The notes below the pieces were generated by a model that was given only the letters and a program-made list of their open reading frames with translations, searched no databases and was not told where the DNA came from. Below, one piece after another: positions 52,252 to 61,355 of a stretch of DNA of 64,000 nucleotides. Within the stretch, counting starts at the first letter, position 1; every line of letters starts with the position of its first letter. The DNA is from Bacteroidota bacterium (GTDB taxonomy: Bacteria > Bacteroidota > Bacteroidia > Chitinophagales > Chitinophagaceae): the NCBI GenBank assembly GCA_018266455.1, contig JAFEAJ010000022.1, positions 153,235 to 217,234 on the forward strand. Reading direction: 5' to 3'. Both the position numbers and the translations under genes were made by a program.

Positions 52252-52521
52252 TTACCAGCTCGCTTTTCTTACACCAGGTATCTTTCCCTGCAATGCCATA
52301 TCGCGAAAGACCAGCCTCGATACGCCGAAATACCTCAGGTAACCTTTTGGCCTGCCGGTTAACTGGCAACGGTTTTTCAAACGCACTGGCGATGCATTTT
52401 TAGGCAGCTTATCCAGCGCTTTATAATCACCTGAAGCTTTTAAAGCAGCACGTTTTCCAGCATATTTTGCCACCAATGCTTCTCTCTTTTTCTGCCTGGC
52501 TGTTACTGACAGTTTAGCCAT
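52252..52521 (-). CDS. rpsN: Small-subunit ribosomal protein uS14 (zinc-free type)
   Basis: An 89-residue protein with the C-terminal signature [19 protein letters not shown]. It has no CxxC zinc motif, so it belongs to the long zinc-independent form. Confidence 0.95.
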   Translation of the reverse strand: MAKLSVTARQKKREALVAKYAGKRAALKASGDYKALDKLPKNASPVRLKNRCQLTGRPKGYLRYFGVSRLVFRDMALQGKIPGVRKASW

Positions 52522-52549
52522 GTTGAATTGTTATTTTTAAAATTTAGAA

Positions 52550-53122
52550 TCAGTTTTTCTTTGCTGCATCCCGGAAAGGCATGCCCATCTCTTTCAATAG
52601 TTCGTATGCTTCTTCATTTGTACCGGCTGAGGTAACGAAAGTAATATCCATGCCCGTTATCTTTGCTACCTTATCAATATCAATTTCAGGGAAAATAATT
52701 TGTTCAGTAATCCCTAATGTATAATTGCCACGCCCATCGAAGGATTTCTCATTCACTCCTTTAAAGTCGCGGACACGGGGCAATGCGGTGGATACCAACC
52801 TGTCGAGGAACTCATACATTTTTTCGCCACGCAAGGTTACTCTTGCGCCTATAGGGATATTTTTCCTCAGCTTAAAGTTAGAGATGTCTTTTTTTGACAT
52901 CGTTGCCACAGCTTTCTGGCCGGTGATCAATGATAGCTCATCCACCGCGACATCCACCAGCTTCTTATCGCTGACAGAGCCGTTTACACCCCGGTTCAGG
53001 CAAATTTTTTGCAGCTTTGGCGCTTGCATAACGGTAGAATACCCGAATTTTTTTACCAGCGCAGGCGCAACTTCTTTTTTGTATTTTTCCGCTAACCTCG
53101 GAATATATTTTGCAGTGCTCAT
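52550..53122 (-). CDS. rplE: Large-subunit ribosomal protein uL5
   Basis: A 190-residue 5S rRNA-binding protein with [40 protein letters not shown] and [16 protein letters not shown]. Its ATG overlaps the rplX stop by one base. Confidence 0.96.
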   Translation of the reverse strand: MSTAKYIPRLAEKYKKEVAPALVKKFGYSTVMQAPKLQKICLNRGVNGSVSDKKLVDVAVDELSLITGQKAVATMSKKDISNFKLRKNIPIGARVTLRGEKMYEFLDRLVSTALPRVRDFKGVNEKSFDGRGNYTLGITEQIIFPEIDIDKVAKITGMDITFVTSAGTNEEAYELLKEMGMPFRDAAKKN

Positions 53123-53460
53123 TATTTAATGACCCCCTCTGATTTTTTTGATAAGCGAACTAATTTACCGTTTTCTCTGATGCGTTTAATTTTTGTAGCC
53201 TCACCCGCTTTCGCATCCCACAACATCACATTCGAAATGTGAATGGAAGCTTCTTTCTTCACTATCCCGCCCCTGGTGTTTTGTGCAGATGGCTTGGTGT
53301 GCTTGGTTACAATATTCACGCCTTCCACTAAAACTTTCCCTTTATCAGGAAAAACTTCGAGTACTTTACGAGGCTTCTTCACGTCTTTATCATCGCCGGC
53401 AACCACCACCACACTGTCGCCCTTTTTAATATTAAACTTTGGTTTAAATCTGTTGCTCAT
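53122..53460 (-). CDS. rplX: Large-subunit ribosomal protein uL24
   Basis: From the ATG at 53460 it has 112 residues with the KOW motif ([18 protein letters not shown]) and [20 protein letters not shown]. The frame is open to 53517, but the 19 extra residues are not family-like. It overlaps rplE by one base. Confidence 0.94.
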   Translation of the reverse strand: MSNRFKPKFNIKKGDSVVVVAGDDKDVKKPRKVLEVFPDKGKVLVEGVNIVTKHTKPSAQNTRGGIVKKEASIHISNVMLWDAKAGEATKIKRIRENGKLVRLSKKSEGVIK

Positions 53461-53543
53461 AATTTTTATGCTTAATGCGAAACACAATTTTTTAATTTTG
53501 CTTCGAACGGGCCGCATTAATCGATCCGCTTTCAGCGCAATAG

Positions 53544-53912
53544 TTAAAGTACCTCTGGTGCCAATGAAATGATCTTCATATAACCTTTATCACGAAGCTC
53601 CCTGGCAACAGGCCCGAAAATACGTGTGCCCCTGGGCTCTTCAGCCTGGTTAAGCAGCACCACTGCATTATCATCGAACCTGATATAAGAACCATCTTTG
53701 CGGCGCAATTTGTTTTTTGTGCGAACGATAACCGCTTTTGTAACCGTGCCTTTTTTTATTCCGCCTGCGGGCAATGCGTCCTTTACGCTAACTACGATCT
53801 TATCGCCAATCTTAGCATAATCCTGACCGCTATTGCCAAGCACGCGAATGCACAGCACTTCTTTTGCGCCGCTGTTATCAGCTACATTTAACCTGGTTTC
53901 CTGCTGAATCAT
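53544..53912 (-). CDS. rplN: Large-subunit ribosomal protein uL14
   Basis: A 122-residue protein beginning [19 protein letters not shown], with the signature [20 protein letters not shown] and the ending [20 protein letters not shown]. Normal length. A minor imperfect hairpin lies in the 90-base gap before it. Confidence 0.96.
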   Translation of the reverse strand: MIQQETRLNVADNSGAKEVLCIRVLGNSGQDYAKIGDKIVVSVKDALPAGGIKKGTVTKAVIVRTKNKLRRKDGSYIRFDDNAVVLLNQAEEPRGTRIFGPVARELRDKGYMKIISLAPEVL

Positions 53913-54002
53913 TTTGTTCTTCTTTTAGCTTTTAGCTTTAAGGTTTTAGCCTAAAGCTTCAATTAAATTTGACCTCGAAAAGTTAGCTAATAGACAATTT
54001 TG

Positions 54003-54260
54003 CTACTTCGCTTTTTCAACTACCTCAACTAACCTCCAGCGCTTGGTTTTACTGAGCGGGCGGCTTTCCATGATCTTCACGATATCGCCAATACCACATT
54101 CATTCTTTTCATCGTGTGCATGGAACTTTGTTGTCTTTTTCACAAACTTCCCATAAATAGGGTGCTTAACTTTTCTTTCAACAGCAACAGTTATGGTTTT
54201 GTCCATCTTGTTGCTTTGCACCACACCCGTTCTTGTTTTCCGCAAATTTCTTTCAGCCAT
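54003..54260 (-). CDS. rpsQ: Small-subunit ribosomal protein uS17
   Basis: An 85-residue OB-fold protein: [19 protein letters not shown], then [20 protein letters not shown] and [19 protein letters not shown]. It binds 16S rRNA. Confidence 0.95.
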   Translation of the reverse strand: MAERNLRKTRTGVVQSNKMDKTITVAVERKVKHPIYGKFVKKTTKFHAHDEKNECGIGDIVKIMESRPLSKTKRWRLVEVVEKAK

Positions 54261-54350
54261 TGTTATAATTTGATAATTTGATGACCTGATGATGTGGCAA
54301 TTACTTTTTCAATTTTACTTAGCACATTATCAAATCTGTTCATTAGCTCA

Positions 54351-54557
54351 TTAATCTTTTTTCTTTTTCCCCAATTCTGTTTTCAGCCTGGCAATGTCTT
54401 TCCTCAAAGAACGGATGCTCATTGGGTTTTCCAATGGAGAAATCGCATGCGCGAACTCCAGTTTTTTCAGCCTCTGCTCATCTTCCTGGATGCGGGACCT
54501 GAGGTCTGCATCGTTTAAATCTTTAATGCTCCTTACAAAATCAATTCTCTTAGACAT
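54351..54557 (-). CDS. rpmC: Large-subunit ribosomal protein uL29
   Basis: A 68-residue two-helix protein (DFVRSIKDLNDADLRSRIQE, NPMSIRSLRKDIARLKTEL). It lies at the peptide exit tunnel. Placed between rplP and rpsQ as expected. Confidence 0.93.
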   Translation of the reverse strand: MSKRIDFVRSIKDLNDADLRSRIQEDEQRLKKLEFAHAISPLENPMSIRSLRKDIARLKTELGKKKKD

Positions 54558-54581
54558 TATAGTATCTTTTAAAAATTCCTT

Positions 54582-55016
54582 CTATTTGGTTGCCACAACT
54601 GGTTCCACATCTCTGCGCACAACAAATTTTGTTTTGATTGGCAACTTTTGCGCAGCAAGCAACAATGCTTCTTTTGCTACTTTTTCTGTTACGCCATCGG
54701 CTTCAAACAAAATCCTTCCCGGCTCAACCACAGCAGCCCAATATTCGGGGTTGCCTTTACCCTTTCCCATTCTCACTTCAAGTGGTTTTTTAGTGATGGG
54801 CTTGTCGGGGAATATCCTTATCCAGACATTGCCTTCGCGTTTCATGTGGCGGGTTACCGCCTGGCGCGCAGCTTCAAGCTGGCGGTTAGTAAGCCATATT
54901 GCCTCAAGCGCCTTCAGGCCATAGGAGCCGAAAGCTATCGAGCTCCCTCTTTTTGCCACCTCGCGTATCCTGCCTTTTTGCGCCTTCCTGTGTTTTGATC
55001 TTTTCGGTTGTAACAT
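54582..55016 (-). CDS. rplP: Large-subunit ribosomal protein uL16
   Basis: A 144-residue protein starting [16 protein letters not shown], with [20 protein letters not shown] and [20 protein letters not shown]. It organises the A-site tRNA region of 23S rRNA. Confidence 0.96.
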   Translation of the reverse strand: MLQPKRSKHRKAQKGRIREVAKRGSSIAFGSYGLKALEAIWLTNRQLEAARQAVTRHMKREGNVWIRIFPDKPITKKPLEVRMGKGKGNPEYWAAVVEPGRILFEADGVTEKVAKEALLLAAQKLPIKTKFVVRRDVEPVVATK

Positions 55017-55087
55017 CTTATCTTAATTTGATAATTCGATAACTTTTTAATTAGCTGAGCCAGAGACCACCAATTATCTCATTAAAG

Positions 55088-55912
55088 TTAATTTCTTCTT
55101 TCCCTTCTTTCACCTCCTCCCCCTCTTCTTTCACCCCTTCCGCCCTCTCTTCTTTCACCTCTTCCACCATCTCGTCTTTCACCTCGATTGTGGTGATGGT
55201 CGTCTCTTCTTCCGCCCTCTCTTCTTTCGCTGTTTTGCCCAGCCTCTTTGCCACCAATAAAATTCGGGTTCAAATCCCTTTTCGCCAATACTTCCCCTTT
55301 ACAAATCCAGACTTTCACTCCAATTTTCCCGTACACTGTTTGGGCAAACACGCTTGCATAATCAATATCCATGCGAAGGGTGTGCAACGGTGTTCTTCCC
55401 TGTTTGATTTCTTCGGAACGCGCAATTTCATTGCCACCCAAGCGGCCGCTTACTTTTACTTTAATCCCTTCCGCTCCCATGCGCAATGAAGATGCAATGG
55501 CCATTTTAATTGCCCGTTTGTAGTTGATGCGGTTTTCAATCTGCCTGGCAATAGTGTCTGCAACAATGTTTGCATCCAGTTCAGGTCGGCGGATTTCAAG
55601 AATGTTTATCTGCACATCATCCTTTCCGGTCAGCTTTTTCAACTCTTCTTTAATACGATCCACTTCACCTCCGCCTTTACCGATAATGATGCCGGGTTTG
55701 GAAGTATGGATGGTCACGATCAGTTTATTAAGCGTGCGCTCAATAACAATTTTTGCAATGCCGCCTTTGTTGATGCGTGCATTGAGGTAGGTCCGGATCT
55801 GATTGTCCTCAATAAGCTTGGATGCGTAATCTTTTTTGCTTCCAAACCAGTTAGACTCCCAGCCTCGGATAATCCCCAGCCTTGCACCAATAGGATTTGT
55901 TTTTTGACCCAT
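55088..55912 (-). CDS. rpsC: Small-subunit ribosomal protein uS3 with a long Arg/Gly-rich tail
   Basis: A 274-residue protein. The KH domain shows [20 protein letters not shown], and the C-terminal S3 domain has [20 protein letters not shown] and VWICKGEVL. The usual protein ends near residue 218. Here a low-complexity tail of about 55 residues follows, with repeats of the kind [15 protein letters not shown]. The tail is encoded by an almost pure purine/pyrimidine tract. It may contact RNA. Confidence 0.95.
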   Translation of the reverse strand: MGQKTNPIGARLGIIRGWESNWFGSKKDYASKLIEDNQIRTYLNARINKGGIAKIVIERTLNKLIVTIHTSKPGIIIGKGGGEVDRIKEELKKLTGKDDVQINILEIRRPELDANIVADTIARQIENRINYKRAIKMAIASSLRMGAEGIKVKVSGRLGGNEIARSEEIKQGRTPLHTLRMDIDYASVFAQTVYGKIGVKVWICKGEVLAKRDLNPNFIGGKEAGQNSERREGGRRDDHHHNRGERRDGGRGERREGGRGERRGGGGERRERRN

Positions 55913-55933
55913 AGTATGCTTTAAAATGTTTTA

Positions 55934-56296
55934 TTAATTTTTTGTTTCGGCAATTGCTTTTGAATCAACAATTATAGTAACATGGTTGCTGCGCTTGCGG
56001 ACGCGGTAGCCGCGCCCTTGTGGCGCCGGGCGCATGCGCTTGAGCACCCTTCCGCCATCAACAAAAATTGTCTTCACTATTAGGCTTGCATCTGCAGCGC
56101 TTTGCTCGCCATTTTTTTGTTCCCAATTTTTTACGGCGCTCCATAGCAATTTGTGCAAGGGAGTGGAAGAATGTTGCGGGTGGTGTTCCAGCAATGCCAA
56201 TGCTTTTTCTACATTCATACCACGGATCTCATCGGCCAGCAAGCGCATCTTGCGCGGCGATGTCGGGTAATTTCTCAATTTAGCTACTGCTTCCAT
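55934..56296 (-). CDS. rplV: Large-subunit ribosomal protein uL22
   Basis: A 120-residue protein: [20 protein letters not shown], then [20 protein letters not shown] and [18 protein letters not shown]. It lines the exit tunnel. Confidence 0.95.
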   Translation of the reverse strand: MEAVAKLRNYPTSPRKMRLLADEIRGMNVEKALALLEHHPQHSSTPLHKLLWSAVKNWEQKNGEQSAADASLIVKTIFVDGGRVLKRMRPAPQGRGYRVRKRSNHVTIIVDSKAIAETKN

Positions 56297-56371
56297 TTTA
56301 TTAAGTTTCTAGTTCATGCTTCAATAGCCCATAGCCGAAACTTGCGGCACAGGGCTTTTTTCCTGAACTGT

Positions 56372-56644
56372 TTAAGCTATTTTTTTACTTGAATGCCCTT
56401 TGAACTGTCTTGTCGGTGCAAATTCCCCAAGTTTATGGCCCACCATAAATTCAGTTACATAAACCGGGATAAATTTGTTTCCATTATGCACTGCCAATGT
56501 GTGGCCCACAAAATCCGGAGTAATGGTTGAACGGCGGCTCCAGGTTTTGATAACACCTTTCTTAGCCTTGCCTTCATTAATGTCCAATACCTTTTTTTCG
56601 AGGTTTACATCAACATAAGGGCCTTTTTTAATTGAACGAGCCAT
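56372..56644 (-). CDS. rpsS: Small-subunit ribosomal protein uS19
   Basis: A 90-residue protein with [39 protein letters not shown] and [15 protein letters not shown]. Normal length. Confidence 0.96.
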   Translation of the reverse strand: MARSIKKGPYVDVNLEKKVLDINEGKAKKGVIKTWSRRSTITPDFVGHTLAVHNGNKFIPVYVTEFMVGHKLGEFAPTRQFKGHSSKKIA

Positions 56645-56706
56645 GTTTAATTTATAATTTGATGATTCGATAATGTGATGATGAAATCAGATTATCAGTT
56701 CAGGTT

Positions 56707-57546
56707 CTATTGTGATAATTTTTTTCCGTTCTTTCTCTGGATAATGAACTTATCAGTTCCTTTTCCTTTTGTTCTTGTCTTCAGGCCCCTCGAGTACTGG
56801 CCGTTCCTTGAACGGGGCTGGCCGCCTGAGGCTTTGCCTTCGCCACCGCCCATCGGGTGGTCAACCGGGTTCATGGCAACACCGCGGTTTCTTGGGCGAA
56901 TGCCTTTCCATCGGTTGCGCCCGGCTTTGCCCATGCTCTGCAGGTTGTGGTCACTATTTGAAACCACTCCAACAGTTGCATAGCAGTTGATGAGCACTTT
57001 TCTCAGCTCGCCCGAAGGCATTTTCAGTACAGCATATTTTTCTTCTTTGTTAGTCAGTTGAGCAGAAGTGCCTGCGCTACGGACCAATTTTCCGCCCTGG
57101 CCAGGCTGCATTTCTATATTGTGCACGTTCGTACCGAGCGGCATAAATTTCATCTGCAATGCATTGCCTAATTCAGGTGCGATATCATCACCAGACATGA
57201 CAGTAGCGGCCACCTGCAGGCCCTGGGGAGCGATGATATATCTTTTTTCCCCATCAGCATAGTTCAGCAGCGCGATGAATGCGCTGCGGTTAGGATCATA
57301 TTCTATAGAAACAACAGTAGCCGGAATATTTTTTTTATTTCTTTTGAAATCGACAACGCGGTACATTTTTTTGTGGCCACCGCCAATATATCGCATCGCC
57401 CTTCTTCCCTGGGCATTCCTTCCACCAGTTGCTTTTACTTTTTCAACCAGTGTTTTTTCAGGGCTGTCGGTGGTAACTTCAACATATGCATTGCCAATCC
57501 TCCAACGGGTGCCTGCTGTGATCGGTTTATATTTTTTCAGTGCCAT
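56707..57546 (-). CDS. rplB: Large-subunit ribosomal protein uL2
   Basis: A 279-residue protein with the start [15 protein letters not shown], the domain [20 protein letters not shown], and the signature [20 protein letters not shown] near the peptidyl-transferase centre. Confidence 0.97.
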   Translation of the reverse strand: MALKKYKPITAGTRWRIGNAYVEVTTDSPEKTLVEKVKATGGRNAQGRRAMRYIGGGHKKMYRVVDFKRNKKNIPATVVSIEYDPNRSAFIALLNYADGEKRYIIAPQGLQVAATVMSGDDIAPELGNALQMKFMPLGTNVHNIEMQPGQGGKLVRSAGTSAQLTNKEEKYAVLKMPSGELRKVLINCYATVGVVSNSDHNLQSMGKAGRNRWKGIRPRNRGVAMNPVDHPMGGGEGKASGGQPRSRNGQYSRGLKTRTKGKGTDKFIIQRKNGKKLSQ

Positions 57547-57590
57547 AATCTATTTCAACTTTAGCGGCAGTTGATGCCATTCCATTTTTA

Positions 57591-57890
57591 TTAGATGTTA
57601 GAATACAAATCAATGGTTTCGCCTTCAGCCAATGTTACCAAAGCTTTTTTGTAAGATGGCTTGCGGCCTTCTACCACACCTGCTTTGGTGAAGCGAGATT
57701 TATGTTTTGCCGGAACGATCACTGTGTTCACATCCACAATAGATACTCCATAAAACCCTTCAACCGCTTTCTTGATTTCCAGTTTGTTTGCCTTTTTATT
57801 CACTTTAAAAGCATACCTTCTCAGTTTTTCCTGTTGGGCATTTGCCTTTTCGCTTACTATCGGTTTTATCAAAACTTCTGAAAGTTTCAT
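57591..57890 (-). CDS. rplW: Large-subunit ribosomal protein uL23
   Basis: A 99-residue protein: LIKPIVSEKANAQQEKLRRY, then FKVNKKANKLEIKKAVEGFY and VNTVIVPAKHKSRF. It docks trigger factor and SRP at the exit tunnel. Confidence 0.95.
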   Translation of the reverse strand: MKLSEVLIKPIVSEKANAQQEKLRRYAFKVNKKANKLEIKKAVEGFYGVSIVDVNTVIVPAKHKSRFTKAGVVEGRKPSYKKALVTLAEGETIDLYSNI

Positions 57891-57921
57891 TATAATATTA
57901 AGTTTGAAGTTTTCGGTTTAA

Positions 57922-58557
57922 CTATTCTTCCCCAACGTGGTTTTCAGAAAAAACTTTTGCAGCGCTTTCTGAAAGCACCAGCACATCCGCATTCACAATG
58001 TCATAGGTGTTCATGTCTGCCAGCAATGTGCTGTTCGCTTTAGCCACATTCCGCAGGCTCAGGTACACATTGTCGTTATATTCAGGGAAAACAAACAAGG
58101 TTTTCTTATCAGCAACATCAAGGCTTTTTAAAATGCCGGCAAATGCTTTTGTTTTAGGCTGGTCCATTTTAATATCTTCCACCACAACCAGCGCATTGTT
58201 CTTTGCTTTATGAGAAAGAGAAGACATTTTAGCCAGGTCTTTTACTTTTCGGTTCAATTTGAAATCATAGCTGCGCGGCTTAGGCCCGAAAATAGTGCCG
58301 CCACCTTTATACAAGGGGTTGCGGATATTCCCTTTGCGCGAACCGCCCGTGCCTTTTTGCTTGTGCAGTTTTTTTGATGAGCCTTTTACTTCCAGGCGGG
58401 TTTTCACTTTGTGCGTTCCCTGGCGCTGGGCAGCGAGGTATTGCTTTACTGCAAGGTAAACTACATGCTCGTTCGGCTCAATGCCAAAAATTTCTTCAGG
58501 CAATTCAACCGTCCTGCCGGTTTTTTTTCCTTTTATGTTTAAAACTTCTGCTTGCAT
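57922..58557 (-). CDS. rplD: Large-subunit ribosomal protein uL4
   Basis: A 211-residue protein with the extended loop (KLHKQKGTGGSRKGNIRNPL, GTIFGPKPRSYDFKLNRKV) and SSLSHKAKNNALVVVEDI. In proteobacteria L4 represses the S10 operon. A hairpin with a U-run lies just before this gene. Confidence 0.95.
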   Translation of the reverse strand: MQAEVLNIKGKKTGRTVELPEEIFGIEPNEHVVYLAVKQYLAAQRQGTHKVKTRLEVKGSSKKLHKQKGTGGSRKGNIRNPLYKGGGTIFGPKPRSYDFKLNRKVKDLAKMSSLSHKAKNNALVVVEDIKMDQPKTKAFAGILKSLDVADKKTLFVFPEYNDNVYLSLRNVAKANSTLLADMNTYDIVNADVLVLSESAAKVFSENHVGEE

Positions 58558-58569
58558 TTTCTTTTATTT

Positions 58570-58601
58570 AAAAACCTATAAGGTTGCTAAAACCTTATAG
58601 G
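58570..58601 (-). terminator. Terminator-like hairpin between rplC and rplD
   Basis: CCTATAAGGTT and AACCTTATAGG (11 base pairs, perfect, 5-base loop) are followed by TTTTT on the minus strand. It is placed between two co-directional ribosomal genes, so it may be an attenuator. Confidence 0.65.
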
Positions 58602-58609
58602 CCCATTTA

Positions 58610-59227
58610 TTATTTCTGTATGTACACAATTGATCCGTTATGGCCCGGAACAGAGCCGCTGATCAAAATATAATTTTTGTCGGGGAAAATTTTTACCACT
58701 TTCAGGCTTTTGACTTTCACCCTGTCTGCGCCCATCCTTCCTGCCATGCGAACGCCCTTCATAACACGCGATGCATCGGACGAGTTACCGAGGGAGCCCG
58801 GGGCACGCTGGCGGTCGTGCTGGCCATGCGATTGCTGGCCAACGCCGCTGAAGCCATGGCGCTTAACCACGCCCTGGAAGCCTTTGCCCTTCGAAGTGCC
58901 CACTACATTCACTTTGTCGCCTTCAGCGAAAATGTCAACAGTAACAGACTCGCCTAAGTTTTTGGTTATAGAGAAGTCACGGAATTCTTTTACGATTTTT
59001 TTGGGGGATGTGTTTGATTTGGCAAAGTGGTTCTTTTCGGGGGAGATGGTATGCTTTTCTTTTTTGTCGCCAAATGCCAGTTGAAGAGCGCTGTAGCCGT
59101 CTGTATCTTTTGTTTTTACCTGGGTAACCACACAGGGGCCAGCTTCAATGATGGTGCAGGCTGTTTGCCTGCCATCAGGGCTGAAGATGCTTGTCATCCC
59201 AATTTTCTTGCCGATAATACCTTTCAT
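58610..59227 (-). CDS. rplC: Large-subunit ribosomal protein uL3
   Basis: From the ATG at 59227 it has 205 residues, starting [20 protein letters not shown] with the signature [20 protein letters not shown] and [15 protein letters not shown]. The frame is open to 59329 but those codons come from a repeat-rich leader, not from the protein family. Confidence 0.95.
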   Translation of the reverse strand: MKGIIGKKIGMTSIFSPDGRQTACTIIEAGPCVVTQVKTKDTDGYSALQLAFGDKKEKHTISPEKNHFAKSNTSPKKIVKEFRDFSITKNLGESVTVDIFAEGDKVNVVGTSKGKGFQGVVKRHGFSGVGQQSHGQHDRQRAPGSLGNSSDASRVMKGVRMAGRMGADRVKVKSLKVVKIFPDKNYILISGSVPGHNGSIVYIQK

Positions 59228-59538
59228 TTTTTTCTGTTTGCGCCGTAGGTATAAGGACAAACGCTGAACGCTTGATGCAAAAAGCTCAACGCGCCTGGCG
59301 TTCAGCATGCTGCTTTGGGCGTTTAACATGCATTTTCAATCCCTCGTTTGCCGCTGACCTTTTCCTTTTTGCAGGTTATGCAGGAAGTACCAGCAGTAAA
59401 CAAACCCGGAACGGCTTGTTCATATGTACCTTTCTTTACAGAAAGAGTTTTATAATGTTAAATCCAGCGCTGCTTTATTTGTGAAACCTTCACAAGGTTA
59501 GCAGATAGATTATTTAAAGAACTTAAGATCCTTATTCG
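59228..59538 (-). promoter_or_regulatory. Long rpsJ-rplC leader with repeats and competing hairpins
   Basis: This 311-base gap has no gene. Near 59260-59331 GCGTTYARC words recur (AACGCTGAACGC, GCGTTCAGCATGC, GCGTTTAACATGC). At 59479-59499 two overlapping, mutually exclusive stems are possible: TTGTGAA/TTCACAA and AACCTT/AAGGTT. Other S10 operons have much shorter gaps here. A regulatory role is inference. Confidence 0.5.
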
Positions 59539-59844
59539 TCAGGCTTTGATCTCAACATCAACACCACTTGGCAAATCCAGTTTTGAAAGCGCGTCTACCG
59601 TTCTTGAAGAAGAAGTGTAGATGTCGAGCAAACGCTTGTGCGTGTGCAACTGGAACTGCTCACGGGCTTTTTTGTTCACGTGCGGCGAGCGCAAAACAGT
59701 GAACACTTTCTTTTTAGTAGGTAAAGGGATGGGCCCCGTAACTACTGCACCGGTGCTGCGCACGGTTTTTACGATCTTTTCGGCAGATTTATCTACCAGG
59801 TTGTGATCGTAAGACTGTAATTTGATCCTAATACGTTGAGACAT
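59539..59844 (-). CDS. rpsJ: Small-subunit ribosomal protein uS10
   Basis: A 101-residue protein with [40 protein letters not shown] and [21 protein letters not shown] use the ATG at 59844; a TTG at 59850 would add two residues. It is the first gene of the operon and has its own promoter, with no fusA directly upstream. Confidence 0.96.
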   Translation of the reverse strand: MSQRIRIKLQSYDHNLVDKSAEKIVKTVRSTGAVVTGPIPLPTKKKVFTVLRSPHVNKKAREQFQLHTHKRLLDIYTSSSRTVDALSKLDLPSGVDVEIKA

Positions 59845-59852
59845 GGCCAAAA

Positions 59853-59869
59853 CCCATTTTTGGAATGGG
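59853..59869 (-). promoter_or_regulatory. Small hairpin at the 5' end of the rpsJ leader
   Basis: On the minus strand CCCATT pairs with AATGGG around a 5-base loop, just before the rpsJ start and just after the expected transcription start. It could stabilise the RNA or modulate translation. Confidence 0.45.
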
Positions 59870-59873
59870 AGTG

Positions 59874-59904
59874 CAAAGGTATGGGCAATAAACTAAACAG
59901 ACAA
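59874..59904 (-). promoter_or_regulatory. S10 operon promoter
   Basis: On the minus strand the -7 box TACCTTTG (59874-59881) matches TAnnTTTG exactly and a -33 TTG (59902-59904) lies 20 bases upstream. This is a canonical Bacteroidota sigma-A promoter about 30 bases before rpsJ. Confidence 0.8.
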
Positions 59905-60136
59905 AGAATTGCCGGAGTTTTTTTAAGGATTTTCATAACCCGCAACAATTATATGCGCCAGATCTTACAGCCAGGGTGCAGGACCAACCGCTGGAGCATG
60001 CTAACTTCTATTAGGCGAGACTCTTTTTTTTAGCAAATCCAGCACCTGCTTACAAAGGCATCCTGTGCTTGTAGCCTACAACAAACTTGGTGAAATATTA
60101 AAGTGCTCCCCAAAAGATTTCTTGCCTGAAAAACCA

Positions 60137-60364
60137 TTATAGTGATTTACAGTTTTTTTCTTTCTCTGCAGAGCCTTGGCGAACGCACAAAGCCACGAAA
60201 TGACATTCAGCGGAAGAAGAAAGGTTCAGCAGCGCAAAACAGGTGTCGCGCCAGCGCTGCATGGTCATGGTGCTGCTGTCCTGAACGGTGATAGTGCCGG
60301 GCTGTGAGTGTGCAAAATAGATTTGGCACACGAGCAAAATGATGAAGGTGATCTTTTTTCTCAT
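60137..60364 (-). CDS. Small secreted protein of unknown function (75 aa)
   Basis: A basic start and hydrophobic core (KKITFIILLVCQIYFAHSQ) form a signal peptide. The mature part is about 55 residues with three Cys. I do not recognise a family. It follows the frameshifted lipoprotein gene by 27 bases on the same strand. Confidence 0.5.
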   Translation of the reverse strand: MRKKITFIILLVCQIYFAHSQPGTITVQDSSTMTMQRWRDTCFALLNLSSSAECHFVALCVRQGSAEKEKNCKSL

Positions 60365-60391
60365 AATTGATGAAGTTTTATGTGTGAATGT

Positions 60392-60989
60392 TTAATTGGA
60401 GCATACCTTTTGATACTGAATGCCCATCTTCAAATCAAAGCGCCCGTCTGTAATAATGATTGAATCTCTGTATTGGTTATTATTGCCGCTTAAAACATAA
60501 AGAGTGAGGCTAAAGGTGCCGGAAAAAATGTTGTTCACTGTATCAAGCTTCGTCACCTGAAAAACATTATTGCCAAGGTTGATATATTTGCGATAAAACG
60601 AAGAGCTACCAATCGGACTACATTTAATATCAAGCGAATCAGCAATATTGCCAGTGCCATATATATATACCTGATTGTCTGAAGGCAATATTGAAAATAG
60701 AGCTGCCTGGATTGAAATACTCCCCAGCCTGCAAGGCAAATTGAACTGGCAATGCGCTGTTTGTATTTACTGGCATAACCCAATATCTCAATTCGGTGCT
60801 GCCAAGGCTTGTATGGTCGCAAGGCCAGTAAGGCACCCAAACTTTGCCGTTCACCTTGCAGCCAAAAGTGTTTGCTCCGGTTTGTGTAATGGGGGGCAGT
60901 TGCGGCTCTGCAACAGATTTTTTGCAGCTGCAGCCGTCAACAAGAGAAAGCAGGCTGATGGCGAGGATAAAAAAGGTGGTGCATTTCAT
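60392..60989 (-). pseudogene. Frameshifted Bacteroidota lipoprotein gene
   Basis: The first frame (from 60989) gives a lipoprotein signal with Cys in VDGCSC, then FGCKVNGKVWVPYWP and AGEYFNPGSSIFNIAF. The second frame completes it with YGTGNIADSLDIKC and DSIIITDGRFDLKMG to the stop at 60392. The frames meet at or near a short TA repeat, GGTATATATATGGC, at about 60657-60671. One more TA unit would restore IYIYGTGNIADS. It may be a true mutation, a slippage site or a sequencing error. The fold resembles small beta-sandwich lipoproteins of unknown function. Confidence 0.6.
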
Positions 60990-61355
60990 GGCAATGGTTT
61001 TGTTGATTAAAGTTACATTGCTTTTTAACTCAAAATATACCCTGTCAGTGGCATGGTTTTTTTCACAACTGGGCCTTCGCTTAAAACATTGTGTGTTGGG
61101 CTGATAGTGTTATGTTAAGCATGTAATGGCGTATTTTTTTGTGCATCTCGCACTTGAAACGTCTTTTTGCTTTTGCCTTTTTACTTTTAACTTAACACTA
61201 TATCGTGTTAATAGGAAGGATTCAATTACGCGGGGTCGGCTGCGCCAGGCCCCGCTGGGAAGAAGAAATAAGAAAGTAGAAATAATAAACAAGGAATTAG
61301 AAAGTAGCCGCTCCGCTTTCTAATTCCTTGTTCCAAATTTTTTATTTTTAATTTC
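60990..61355. other. Non-coding stretch with two hairpins, downstream of the DPP4-type gene
   Basis: No convincing gene. It holds a GC-rich stem (GCGGGG at 61230-61235 with CCCCGC at 61250-61255) in otherwise AT-rich DNA, and the large palindrome at 61288-61332. Confidence 0.55.
61288..61332 (-). terminator. Large perfect palindrome, likely terminator of the DPP4-type gene
   Basis: AACAAGGAATTAGAAAG (61288-61304) and its exact complement (61316-61332) form a 17-base-pair stem with an 11-base loop. T-rich sequence follows on the minus strand. It starts about 24 bases past the peptidase stop. Confidence 0.65.

Noticed and set aside
53925..53965. Imperfect hairpin between rpsQ and rplN as a terminator
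   Set aside because: The stem has a bulge and no U-run follows; A-rich sequence does instead.
59228..59329. N-terminal extension of ribosomal protein L3
   Set aside because: It is encoded by repeat words in the leader; L3 proteins begin at the MKGIIGKK start.
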